From Desulfobaccales bacterium (lineage in GTDB: Bacteria; Desulfobacterota; Desulfobaccia; Desulfobaccales; 0-14-0-80-60-11), in NCBI GenBank assembly GCA_030694005.1, contig JAUXZG010000102.1:1-42684 (forward strand): 42,684 nt of DNA, given 5' to 3'. A program made the position numbers and the translations under genes. Positions 23,744-31,648 of this stretch are shown here, piece after piece (the stretch's first letter is position 1; every line of letters starts with the position of its first letter). Below the pieces are notes generated by a model, which was given only the letters and a program-made list of their open reading frames with translations, made no database searches and had not been told where the DNA came from.

Positions 23744-25897
23744 CTATTCGTAACGGAGGGCGATGATGGGGTCCAGGCGCGAGGCTTTCCACGCCGGGTA
23801 GTAGCCAAAAATAATGCCCACCGAAACCGAGACCGCAAAGGCCGCGAAGATCGCCTCCAGGGACAGTTCCGTCGGCCAGCGCAGCAGGATCCTCACCAAA
23901 TAGGAAACCCCCCGGCCCACGACTATGCCCGCCACGCCGCCGCAGAAACAAAGAATGACGGCTTCCGCCAAAAATTGCTGGAGGATATCCCGGGCCCAGG
24001 CCCCCACGGCCATGCGCAAGCCGATCTCCCGGGTCCGCTCCGTTACCGACACCAACATGATATTCATGATGCCGACACCCCCGACCAACAGGGAGATCAG
24101 GGCCACCGCCAATAATAGCTTGGTCATCATGCCGGCGGTGGAAGATAGGGCCTTGCTCATTTCGGTCATATCCCGGATGCTGAAGTCCTCCGGCGCGCCC
24201 GGGCGAATCCGGTGCCGCTCCCGCAGCAACTGGTTGATTTGCTTGAGGGCGGCGGGTATTTCCTTGGTGGAGCGGGCCGCGGTCAGGATCTGATCCACGT
24301 TGATAAACCGCACCGGCAGGGGGGTGTCCGCGGCCTGCGTCGCCGATGGCAAAGGATAAAGCTGGTTTTGAATTTGGGGGTAGATCTGGTTGAGCGTGTT
24401 AACCTGCTGGGAGGTGCTTGACCCGGAGGTAGTCGCGGCGGCGCTCTGGTTGGCGGTGGCCGCGGAAGAGCCGGTCACCCGGAATTTAATGGTAGTCCAG
24501 GGCGCCAGCAGGATATCGTCCTGATCGATTCCCATCATGTTGGCGCCTTTGGCGCTGAGGGTGCCGATCACCCTAAAGGAGACGTTCTGCACCCGCACTT
24601 CTTTGCCAATGGGGGACTCGCCCTGGAAAAGCTCCCGGACCAGCCTCTGGCCCAGCAGGCAGACCTTGCTGACATTGCGGACATCCCGGTCCGTGAAGGC
24701 GTCGCCCTCGGCCAGGCCCCATTCCCGGACATCCAGGAACGCCGGGGTGCTGCCATAAATAAAGACGGGCACCCAGTTACGGTTGCCATAAATGACCTGG
24801 GTTCGGGCCCGGACTATGGGCGCGGCGCCTTTTATCGCCGGGCACTCATTCAAGATAGCCTCGCTGTCATGGGGGGTGAGGGTCATGACGCTGCCGGCCC
24901 CAAAGCTCACGCCGCCGCTGGAGGCCGTGCCCGGCAAGATTAACAGATTATTGGCTCCCATACTGGCGATGGTTTGCTGGATGGCGGTGGAGGAGCCGCG
25001 CCCGATCTCCATCATGGCGATGACCGCGGCCACGCCAATGATAATTCCCAGGGTGGTGAGGGCGGCCCGCAGCACGTTGCGGCGCAGGCCCTTCAATGCG
25101 GTCCGCACCATCCACTGGAGCCGCAGCCACGCCCATCCCGAGCGCAGTATCGCCCCCTTTAAGCCCGCGGCCAAAGATGAGCTGACTTGCCCGGCCTGGG
25201 CTTTTTCAGGAAGGCGCTCTTCGGCTTCCAACACCCCGTCACTAATCCTGACGATCCACTTGGCGGACCGGGCGACGTCTTCGTCGTGGGTGACCAGAAT
25301 GATGGTAACCCCTTCTTCTTCGTTGAGTTGCCGGAATAGTTCCAAGACTTCTTCACTGGTCTTGGAGTCTAAGTTGCCGGTGGGCTCATCCGCGAACAGG
25401 ATGGACGGACGGTTGACGAGGGCGCGGGCAATGGCCACCCGCTGCTGTTGCCCGCCGGAGAGTTGGGAAGGTTCGTGATCCAGGCGGTCCCACAGGCCTA
25501 CCAGCCGGAGCAAGTCTTCGGCCCGCCGGCGCGCCTCCTGGTCGGATAGGTGCTCCGCGGTATACGACAGAGGCATCATCACATTTTCCAAAGCACTGGT
25601 CCGCGGCAGTAGGTTAAAAGTCTGAAAGACGAAGCCGAGTTTCTGGTTCCGCAGTTGGGCCCACTCATCGGCCGACAGGGCCACCACATCCTGGCCTTCC
25701 AGCCGGTATTCCCCGGAAGAGGGGCGGTCGAGGCACCCCAGGATATTCATGAGCGTGGTCTTACCCGAACCCGAGGTGCCCATGAGGGCGACAAACTCGC
25801 CTTTAGAAACCGTCAGCGAGATGCCTTTCAGCACCGGCACGTCGATCTCGCCCAGGTGATAAGTCTTATAAACGTCCCGCAGTTCGATCAGTTCCAT
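23744..25897 (-). CDS. macB: MacB-type ABC exporter (fused ATPase and permease)
   Basis: A protein of 717 residues from the ATG at 25897 that couples ATP hydrolysis to efflux through a MacA/TolC-type conduit. ATPase domain (1-230): Walker [11 protein letters not shown]-loop [10 protein letters not shown], signature [10 protein letters not shown], Walker [13 protein letters not shown] and H-loop VTHD, all intact. The permease half has TM1 followed by the periplasmic MacB domain ([12 protein letters not shown] onward) and the C-terminal three-helix FtsX domain, with [21 protein letters not shown] Ser/Thr/Ala/Gln-rich insertion lies in the periplasmic domain (from about [13 protein letters not shown]). 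The upstream in-frame TTG extension is rejected because it runs into the palindromic repeat. Confidence 0.92.
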   Translation of the reverse strand: MELIELRDVYKTYHLGEIDVPVLKGISLTVSKGEFVALMGTSGSGKTTLMNILGCLDRPSSGEYRLEGQDVVALSADEWAQLRNQKLGFVFQTFNLLPRTSALENVMMPLSYTAEHLSDQEARRRAEDLLRLVGLWDRLDHEPSQLSGGQQQRVAIARALVNRPSILFADEPTGNLDSKTSEEVLELFRQLNEEEGVTIILVTHDEDVARSAKWIVRISDGVLEAEERLPEKAQAGQVSSSLAAGLKGAILRSGWAWLRLQWMVRTALKGLRRNVLRAALTTLGIIIGVAAVIAMMEIGRGSSTAIQQTIASMGANNLLILPGTASSGGVSFGAGSVMTLTPHDSEAILNECPAIKGAAPIVRARTQVIYGNRNWVPVFIYGSTPAFLDVREWGLAEGDAFTDRDVRNVSKVCLLGQRLVRELFQGESPIGKEVRVQNVSFRVIGTLSAKGANMMGIDQDDILLAPWTTIKFRVTGSSAATANQSAAATTSGSSTSQQVNTLNQIYPQIQNQLYPLPSATQAADTPLPVRFINVDQILTAARSTKEIPAALKQINQLLRERHRIRPGAPEDFSIRDMTEMSKALSSTAGMMTKLLLAVALISLLVGGVGIMNIMLVSVTERTREIGLRMAVGAWARDILQQFLAEAVILCFCGGVAGIVVGRGVSYLVRILLRWPTELSLEAIFAAFAVSVSVGIIFGYYPAWKASRLDPIIALRYE

Positions 25898-25920
25898 AAA
25901 GGTTCTCTCTGTCATCCTTC

Positions 25921-25966
25921 TTGAGGGAGGGGGCCAGGGGCTGCAAGCCCCTGCCCCTTCCCTCAA
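25921..25966. repeat. G/C-run palindrome between macA and macB
   Basis: Imperfect hairpin: TTGAGGGAGGGGGCCAGGGG pairs with a C-run arm ending TTCCCTCAA, around a short GCA-type loop. It lies in the 101-base gap between macA and macB and is a clear member of the dispersed family. Confidence 0.65.
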
Positions 25967-25998
25967 AACCCGTTCGCATCAGCCTACCGGCGCGGCGC

Positions 25999-27387
25999 TT
26001 AACGGGCCGGAGGCTGGGGCGAACCGCTTCCCCGGAAAATTTGGGGCGCAAAAGGGCTGCCGCCAGGTGCAGGCTTCCCGGCCTGCTGCTTTTCCATTTC
26101 GCCCACCACTACCTGGGTCCCTTCCTTAAGCTCGGCGCTTTCCACCTCCGTCAGAGTGCCGTCGGTTAAACCCAGGGTGACCTTAATCGGGCGCACCTGG
26201 GCTCCCTGAGGAACCCAAACGACCCCGCGGGCTTGCCTCTCCTTGCCAGCCTCGGCAGGTGGACTGGCCGGGATTGGCGATTCAGTAGCCGGCCCGGTCT
26301 TGGTTTTCCCCCGGAACTCGCGCCCTATCTGTTCCGGCTGGGGGAGCCAACGCAAGGCCGCGTTGGGGACCAAAAGGACATTGTGGCGTTCGCCCACAAT
26401 AAACTTTACGTTAGCCGTCAAGTAGGGCAACAGTTTGCCGCTCGAATTGTCGGTAATGACCTCCACCGTGTAGGTGACCACATTTTGGGTCATGGTGGCG
26501 TTGAGCCGCACCTTTCCCACTTCCCCCTGAAATACCTCGCCGGGGTAAGCATCTATGGTGAAGGTGACTGGGATGCCTGGCCGGATGTAGCCGATATCCG
26601 CTTCATTGACCGGGACCCAAACCTGCATACGCCTCAGGTCCTTGGCGATCAGAAAGAGGCTGGGGGCATTGAGGCTGGCCACGACGGTCTGGCCGATGTT
26701 GACCCGGCGGTCGATGATCACCCCTATAACCGGCGAGACGATGGTGCAGTAACTCAGGTTTTGCTGGGCCCGTTGCAGCACGGCCTCAGACTGGTTGACG
26801 GCCTTTTTTGCCTGGACAATGGCGGCCTTTCCCACCTCCAGGTTCGCCTTGGCGGTCTCAAAGGCCGATTGGGCCGCGTCATAATCGCTCTGCGACAGGG
26901 CGTCGGACGGGCCTAGCTTCTGGGCCCGCCCCCAGTCTCGCTGAGCCTGGTAGAGTTTAGCCTTGAATTGACCCAGGTCTGCTTCAGACCGCTGCAAGGC
27001 GGCATGGGATTGCCCCAGTTGGGCCTTGGCCTGATCCACATCTGCGGCATAGAGCGCATCATCGATCCGCGCCAGCACCGTCCCGGCCTCGATGGCGGAG
27101 CCGTAGTCAATCGTCTTGCCATTCTTATCTTTACCGAAGGCCACAATCCTGCCGGCGACTTGGGCGCCGATATCGATCACTTCTTCAGGCTCCACCGTCC
27201 CGGTGGCGCTGATCGTCGCCACCAGGTCCCCTTGTTTGACCGGCACCGCCCGGAACATCGCCGAGTTACGGCTGCCGCGCAGCATAAGTCCCAGGAAAGC
27301 CAGGACGACAACCACCACCCCGAGGGCGATGACCATGGTACGCTTATCGGGAAGGTTTATCTTCTTGATCCAATAACCCCAGTCCAA
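25999..27387 (-). CDS. macA: MacA-type periplasmic adaptor (membrane fusion protein)
   Basis: A 462-residue HlyD/RND-type adaptor linking MacB to the outer-membrane channel. It has one N-terminal TM helix (TMVIALGVVVVVLAFLGLML), then a lipoyl half-motif (ATGTVEPEEVIDIGAQVAGRI). A long alpha-helical hairpin rich in Ala/Gln spans about residues 115-215. The second lipoyl half (SPVIGVIIDRRVNIGQTV) and beta-barrel domains follow. The C-terminus adds a Pro/Gly-rich tail. The proposed start is TTG with an AGGGAGG site about 10 bases upstream. It is first in the efflux operon and faces the divergent marR gene across a 350-base gap with candidate operators. Confidence 0.88.
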   Translation of the reverse strand: MDWGYWIKKINLPDKRTMVIALGVVVVVLAFLGLMLRGSRNSAMFRAVPVKQGDLVATISATGTVEPEEVIDIGAQVAGRIVAFGKDKNGKTIDYGSAIEAGTVLARIDDALYAADVDQAKAQLGQSHAALQRSEADLGQFKAKLYQAQRDWGRAQKLGPSDALSQSDYDAAQSAFETAKANLEVGKAAIVQAKKAVNQSEAVLQRAQQNLSYCTIVSPVIGVIIDRRVNIGQTVVASLNAPSLFLIAKDLRRMQVWVPVNEADIGYIRPGIPVTFTIDAYPGEVFQGEVGKVRLNATMTQNVVTYTVEVITDNSSGKLLPYLTANVKFIVGERHNVLLVPNAALRWLPQPEQIGREFRGKTKTGPATESPIPASPPAEAGKERQARGVVWVPQGAQVRPIKVTLGLTDGTLTEVESAELKEGTQVVVGEMEKQQAGKPAPGGSPFAPQIFRGSGSPQPPAR

Positions 27388-27524
27388 AGCGGTATAACCT
27401 CCCTAGGGCCTTTCCTACCCCTAGCAAAACAAGCCCCGGGAAAGGGGCTGGGGGAAACGAAAAGGCCAAATCGTTTAAGAGCATTCTGAATTGAATCCCT
27501 AACCCTGTCAATGTGGTTAGCAAA

Positions 27525-27545
27525 GTTATCACTATTATATTAACC
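27525..27545 (-). promoter_or_regulatory. Candidate promoter and operator of the efflux operon
   Basis: On the minus strand a perfect TATAAT (27539-27534) lies within GTTA...TAAC arms (27525-27528 and 27541-27544). The half-site AGTTAT (27524-27529) is shared with the marR operator. No convincing -35 was found. Repression by the adjacent MarR protein is inferred. The rest of the 27388-27737 gap shows no gene. Confidence 0.35.
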
Positions 27546-27711
27546 AATTTTCGGGGAAAATCCGGCGCTAAAAAAGTCAAGCCCCCAAAAGATTAGGATA
27601 ATGGGGAAAATTGCGGATTACCGCGGGAAGTTTACCGGAGGCAGTGACGAGATTGAAACTAGAAGCTAGTAGGGGATAGAAAATTTTTTTAAAAAAATCG
27701 TTGTGTATTTA

Positions 27712-27732
27712 TTAGTTATTAACTATAACTAA
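27712..27732. promoter_or_regulatory. MarR-type inverted-repeat operator
   Basis: Perfect 8-bp arms TTAGTTAT / ATAACTAA with a 5-base TAACT spacer, ending 5 bases before the marR ATG. The size and symmetry are typical of MarR sites, so autoregulation is likely. TAACTAT inside it could be a -10 element, which would give a nearly leaderless mRNA. No ribosome site is visible. Confidence 0.7.
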
Positions 27733-27737
27733 TCTTG

Positions 27738-28181
27738 ATGAACGACTACTATCATCTCCAGGATTCCCTGGGTTTTTTTATCTACCGGACCGCCCTGGCC
27801 TTAAAGTCAGCCCTGCAGCGCTGCTTTAAAGAGAACGGCTATGAGATTACCCCGGAGCAATGGGGCATCATCCGCCATCTTTGGGAGGAAGAGGGTCTTT
27901 CCCAAAGGGAAATCGGGGAAAAGGCCTCCAAAGACAAGCCAAACATCACCAGGATGCTCGATGCCTTAGAGAAGAAACGCATTATCTTTCGCCAACCCGA
28001 TCCCCGGGACCGCCGCAAATTTTGTATTTACCTCACCAAGGAAGGCAAGCAGCTGCACGAGCGCCTCTTTCCCCTGGCGCAAAACCTGCGGCAGAGAGTT
28101 ACCCAAAACCTGGCCCAGCAAGAGATCGACCTCTTAAAGGATACCTTAAATAAAATCTGCCAAAATATTGGCAACCTTTGA
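27738..28181 (+). CDS. MarR-family transcriptional regulator
   Basis: A 147-residue winged-helix dimeric repressor of the MarR family. Residues about 30-100 form the DNA-binding domain: ITPEQWGIIRHLWEEEGLSQREIGEKASKDKPNITRMLDALEKK, then the wing with RQPDPRDRRKFCIYLTKEGK. The C-terminal helices dimerise. Ligand pockets of this family bind small aromatic compounds, and release of repression often turns on a neighbouring pump. It is divergent from the MacA-MacB-NodT operon and has a perfect inverted repeat right at its start, so control of both itself and the pump is likely. The ATG at 27738 is chosen; a TTG just before it is in frame. Confidence 0.9.
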   Translation: MNDYYHLQDSLGFFIYRTALALKSALQRCFKENGYEITPEQWGIIRHLWEEEGLSQREIGEKASKDKPNITRMLDALEKKRIIFRQPDPRDRRKFCIYLTKEGKQLHERLFPLAQNLRQRVTQNLAQQEIDLLKDTLNKICQNIGNL

Positions 28182-28433
28182 TATCCACTCTTCCCCGGCT
28201 ATTCCCTATTCCTTCCTCAGAGATCCTCTCGGAAAAATGTTGATATCATTAAAGGCGCGGTTTGAAACCCGATGAAAATGTTTTGCTAGGCTCACCATAT
28301 GGGCATTTCGGGTCCCTCCCTAAACCCCAGTTTCGCCTTGAGTCTCAGCTAGGTTCTTAACTGTATTTAATAATTGTCAGGATAAATCTTGGTCATGGCA
28401 GATTAGGTTTTCTCATGCCTTACCAGATCAGGA

Positions 28434-28721
28434 TCAAGCCGTCTCTTTAGGCCGGTGGTCCTCGACGGCATGTTTGATTTCGGTGAGGGTCTCATTGATG
28501 CGGAAAAAGATGATCAAGATCTCACAGTAGATTCTCACCGTCAGGGGTCCTAAGAATAAAATTACCAGGCCTTTCAGAATATTGGGCCCGCCGTCATATT
28601 GATTAACGCCCACGCCGATATAAACGATTCCCGCGATGACGCAGATCACTACCCCGATCCAGAAGATCACCTGGATAATGATGGGCGTGACCATGGTCCG
28701 AAATGCCATAAAGTCTCTCAT
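28434..28721 (-). CDS. DUF4282 membrane protein
   Basis: A 95-residue integral membrane protein matching the DUF4282 pattern: MRDFMAFRTMVTPIIIQVIFWIG. The first TM helix is at about 13-37, an NQYDGG loop follows, and the second helix is at about 48-70 (GLVILFLGPLTVRIYCEILI). The tail is charged (NETLTEIKHAVEDHRPKE). The start is the ATG at 28721 behind GAAAGGAG; a longer upstream frame runs through a repeat and is rejected. Function unknown. It may follow hom on the same strand, but a large palindromic block (28756-28866) lies between them. Confidence 0.8.
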   Translation of the reverse strand: MRDFMAFRTMVTPIIIQVIFWIGVVICVIAGIVYIGVGVNQYDGGPNILKGLVILFLGPLTVRIYCEILIIFFRINETLTEIKHAVEDHRPKETA

Positions 28722-28755
28722 AACCGTCTCCTTTCCTGGGGTTATCTTTTTGGCA

Positions 28756-28866
28756 GGGGGGCTGGGCCTTTGGCCCCAGCCTCCCCCTGCCCCCTTATGC
28801 GGGTTGGGTGGGGGGTGTGGGGGGAGATTATAAGAGGACTTCAAGTCCCTGGCCCTCCCCCCACAA
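28756..28866. repeat. G/C-run palindromic repeat block between hom and DUF4282
   Basis: One hairpin (28756-28787) has arms GGGGGCTGGGCC and GGCCCCAGCCTCCCC. It is followed by CGGGTTGGGTGGGGGG, the reverse of the CCCAACCCG module, then an AGGACTTCAAGTCCCT palindrome with flanking GGCCCTCCCCCC. The parts match blocks at 891-1095 and 17491-17600, in another order and orientation. Confidence 0.6.
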
Positions 28867-28883
28867 ACCTATCCCCACTCCCC

Positions 28884-30209
28884 TCAAATCTGGGCCGCGT
28901 GCAGGTGGGGGTCCTCGATGCGGTAGAAGATGGTGGGCGGGGAAATCACCGGCAGTTCATCGATCTCCCGCATGGCTTGCCGGGCGTCGGCCTCCCGGGC
29001 CTCATGGGTGATCATGACGATGGGCACCGCGCCCTTGACCTCCCGGCCTTTCTGGATCACCGCGGCGATGCTGATGCCGTTTTTCCCTAAGATGCCGGAG
29101 ACCTGGGACAGCACTCCCGGGCGGTCCAGGGCGGCAAAGCGGAAATAGTAGTTGGTCACCAGGTCATTTAGGGGCTTGATAAGCCGGGTAGAATTAAGCG
29201 CCGCCTCGCAGCCCAGGGGTGGGACCCGGCGTTTGACCCCCAGGGACAAATTGCGGGCCAGGTCCAGGATGTCGCTGACCACGGCGCTGGCAGTGGGCAT
29301 CATGCCCGCGCCTTGACCGTATAGGAGGATGGGCCCCACCGCGTCGCCGGTGAGGTAAACCGCGTTCATGGCCCCGGTCACATTGGCCAGCATATGGTCC
29401 CGGGGAATAAGGGTGGGGTGGACCCGGGCTTCCACCCGATAGCCGTCGTCCCGGGTGATGGCCAACAGCTTCAGGCTGTAGCCGAATTCCCGGGCGAACT
29501 GCAGGTCCAGGGGGTCCAGGCGGCTGATGCCTTCCACCGCGATGCTGTCCAGATCCAGGCGCGCCCCGTAGGCCAGGCTCATTAAAATGGCCAGCTTGTG
29601 GGCGGTGTCGATGCCCTCCACGTCCAGAGTGGGGTCGGCCTCGGCGTACCCGGCCTCCTGGGCCTCGGCCAACGCCTGGGCAAAGGTGGTGTTCCGCTCG
29701 GACATCTGGGTGAGGATGTAGTTGGCGGTGCCGTTTAAGATGCCAAACAGCTCCTGGATGCGGTTGGCCGCCAGCCCCTGACGCAGGGCCAGGATGATGG
29801 GGATGCCGCCGCACACCGCGGCTTCAAAGGCCACCTCCACCCCCTGCTCCTGGGCCGCGGCCAACAGCTCATTGCCGTGATGGGCCAGCAGGGCCTTGTT
29901 GGCGGTAACCACATGTTTGCCCCGGGAAATGGCGGCCAGCACAACCTGACGGGCCTCGTCCAGACCCCCCATGAGCTCCACCACAATGTCGATGTCCGGA
30001 TCGCCCAGGATGTCGTCAGCCCGGGTGGTAAGGCGCTCCGGCTCCAGGGTTACCGGCCGGGGGCGGTCCAGATCCAGGTCGGCCACCTTTTTTAGAACCA
30101 GGTCGCTGCCCAGACGCTGGGACAATAATTCCCGCTGCTCGGTAAGCAAGCGCACCACCCCGCTGCCCACCGTGCCGAAACCGATTAATCCTACCTGAAC
30201 CGGTTTCAT
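28884..30209 (-). CDS. hom: Homoserine dehydrogenase
   Basis: A 441-residue NAD(P)-dependent enzyme that reduces aspartate semialdehyde to homoserine in the threonine, methionine and isoleucine pathways. The nucleotide-binding [13 protein letters not shown] is at the N-terminus. The catalytic domain has [24 protein letters not shown], the [14 protein letters not shown] motif and [22 protein letters not shown]-terminal ACT domain (about 350-430, beginning [20 protein letters not shown]) suggests allosteric control, typically by threonine. It is translationally coupled (ATGA overlap) to the aminotransferase gene upstream and shares its promoter at 31434-31462. Confidence 0.96.
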   Translation of the reverse strand: MKPVQVGLIGFGTVGSGVVRLLTEQRELLSQRLGSDLVLKKVADLDLDRPRPVTLEPERLTTRADDILGDPDIDIVVELMGGLDEARQVVLAAISRGKHVVTANKALLAHHGNELLAAAQEQGVEVAFEAAVCGGIPIILALRQGLAANRIQELFGILNGTANYILTQMSERNTTFAQALAEAQEAGYAEADPTLDVEGIDTAHKLAILMSLAYGARLDLDSIAVEGISRLDPLDLQFAREFGYSLKLLAITRDDGYRVEARVHPTLIPRDHMLANVTGAMNAVYLTGDAVGPILLYGQGAGMMPTASAVVSDILDLARNLSLGVKRRVPPLGCEAALNSTRLIKPLNDLVTNYYFRFAALDRPGVLSQVSGILGKNGISIAAVIQKGREVKGAVPIVMITHEAREADARQAMREIDELPVISPPTIFYRIEDPHLHAAQI

Positions 30210-31393
30210 GCGGGCTTCTCGCGCATGACCTTCCTTAAGCCGCGGATGGCCTGGTTGGTGCGCTGCACATTCTCCACCAGGGCAAAGCGCACATACTCAT
30301 CGCCAAACTCGCCGAAACCCAGCCCGGGGGAAACCGCTACTTTGGCCTCCCTAATCAACATCATGGTAAATTCCATGGACCCCAGGTGGCGGAATTTTCT
30401 GGGGATGCGCGCCCAGACGAACATGGTGCCCTTGGGGGGCTCCACCCGCCAGCCGATGTTGTGCAACCCCCGGCACAGGGTGTCCCGCCGCTCCTTATAA
30501 GTGGCCACGATCTGCTCCACACAATCATAGGGGCCGTTCAAGGCGATGATGGAGGCGATTTGAATGGGCTGAAACACGCCGTAATCCAGGTAGCTCTTGA
30601 TGCGGGTCAAGGCATGGATCAGGCGCTGATTGCCCACCACGAAGCCCATGCGCCAGCCGGGCATGTTGTAGCTTTTGGACAGGGAAAACAGTTCCACCCC
30701 CACCTCTTTGGCCCCGGGGACCTGGAGGAAACTGGGGGCCACATAGCCGTCAAAGACCAGGTCGGCATAGGCGAAATCATGGATGACCAGGACGTTATAT
30801 TTGTTGGCGTATTCCACAATGCGTTTGAAGAATTCCAAATCCACACACTTGGTGGTGGGATTGTGGGGGAAGGAGATGATAAGCATGGTGGGCCGGGGCC
30901 GGATCAGTTCGGTGATGTTGGCCAGGTCCTCGAAAAAATCCCGGTCGTGGGTCAAAGGGATGCTCACCAGCTGCCCCCCGGCGATCACCACGGAAGCGGC
31001 GTGGATGGGGTAGGTGGGGTTGGGCACCAATACCACATCGCCGGACTCCACCGTGGCCAACACCAGGTGCGACAGCCCCTCCTTGGCGCCGATGGTGGCG
31101 ATGGCCTCGGTCTCCGGATCGATGTCCACATCAAAGCGGCGCTTGTACCAGTCGGAAATGGCTATCCTGAGCTTGGTGATCCCCCGGGAGGCGGAATACC
31201 GGTGGTTAGGCGCTTTACCCGCGGCTTCGATGAGTTTTTCCACGATGTGGGGCGGGGTGGGCAGGTCCGGGTTGCCCATGCCTAAGTCAATAATGTCCTC
31301 CCCCCGGCGCCGGGCCTCCATCTTGAGGGCGTTGACCGTGGCGAACACATAGGGAGGCAAACGCTTCATGCGGGGAAATTCTTCAATGGCCAT
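30206..31393 (-). CDS. alaC: AlaC-like aminotransferase
   Basis: A 395-residue PLP-dependent class I aminotransferase, most like AlaC, which makes alanine from pyruvate and glutamate. Start [17 protein letters not shown], then [16 protein letters not shown]. The PLP contacts are in [11 protein letters not shown] and [14 protein letters not shown], the Schiff-base Lys in [16 protein letters not shown], and the substrate-binding Arg near [10 protein letters not shown]. The ATG at 31393 with AGGAGAG upstream is preferred to an upstream frame. It is coupled to hom by an ATGA overlap, a pairing seen in deltaproteobacteria. Substrate range could be broader than alanine. Confidence 0.92.
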   Translation of the reverse strand: MAIEEFPRMKRLPPYVFATVNALKMEARRRGEDIIDLGMGNPDLPTPPHIVEKLIEAAGKAPNHRYSASRGITKLRIAISDWYKRRFDVDIDPETEAIATIGAKEGLSHLVLATVESGDVVLVPNPTYPIHAASVVIAGGQLVSIPLTHDRDFFEDLANITELIRPRPTMLIISFPHNPTTKCVDLEFFKRIVEYANKYNVLVIHDFAYADLVFDGYVAPSFLQVPGAKEVGVELFSLSKSYNMPGWRMGFVVGNQRLIHALTRIKSYLDYGVFQPIQIASIIALNGPYDCVEQIVATYKERRDTLCRGLHNIGWRVEPPKGTMFVWARIPRKFRHLGSMEFTMMLIREAKVAVSPGLGFGEFGDEYVRFALVENVQRTNQAIRGLRKVMREKPA

Positions 31394-31433
31394 GGAACTC
31401 TCCTTAGGGCTAAGCGGGCGATATTGCCAAAAA

Positions 31434-31462
31434 ATTATGACCCAAAGAACCCTGCTTGTCAA
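31434..31462 (-). promoter_or_regulatory. Strong sigma-70-type promoter for alaC-hom
   Basis: TTGACA (complement of 31457-31462) and CATAAT (complement of 31434-31439), 17 bases apart, about 40 bases upstream of the alaC ATG. This is a near-consensus match for housekeeping expression. Confidence 0.75.
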
Positions 31463-31490
31463 ATGGGGATTTGCGCAGTTTTATGGGGGA

Positions 31491-31539
31491 GGGGCAGGGA
31501 TGTAGGGGCGGGGTCTCCCCGCCCCTACATCCCTGCCCC
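31491..31539. repeat. Perfect 23-bp-arm palindrome
   Basis: Arms 31491-31513 and 31517-31539 are exact reverse complements with a TCT loop; the core of the left arm is GTAGGGGCGGGG. It belongs to the intergenic G-run/C-run hairpin class and lies between the CHAT gene terminator and the alaC promoter, so it may also block read-through. Confidence 0.85.
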
Positions 31540-31541
31540 AC

Positions 31542-31567
31542 AAAAAAGGCCTCCGGTTTAGGAGGCC
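31542..31567 (-). terminator. Intrinsic terminator of the CHAT operon
   Basis: Minus-strand stem GGCCTCC-TAAACC-GGAGGCC is followed by six T, a textbook rho-independent terminator. It lies about 80 bases after the CHAT gene stop. Confidence 0.85.
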
Positions 31568-31578
31568 CTGAAAATGTA

Positions 31579-31618
31579 GAGCCGGCGCCCTCGCCGGCTC
31601 AATAACCGCCGAGGGCGG
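31579..31618. repeat. Paired small hairpins near the CHAT gene end
   Basis: GAGCCGGCG-CCCT-CGCCGGCTC (9-bp perfect arms, 31579-31600) and CCGCC-GAG-GGCGG just after. The first resembles repeats common in many bacterial genomes. Confidence 0.6.
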
Positions 31619-31648
31619 CAGTTGTACATCTTATTTCCCCCACCCTCG

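Noticed and set aside
24792-25478. 228-residue plus-strand frame inside macB
   Set aside because: Antisense to the ATPase domain; the Ser/Arg-rich pattern is a known shadow of ABC ATPase genes.
23744-25966. Longer MacB start at 25966
   Set aside because: The extra N-terminal residues are encoded by a palindromic repeat and lack family similarity; the ATG at 25897 starts directly at the conserved [11 protein letters not shown].
30386-31285. 299-residue plus-strand frame
   Set aside because: Antisense to alaC; Gly/His-rich shadow composition.
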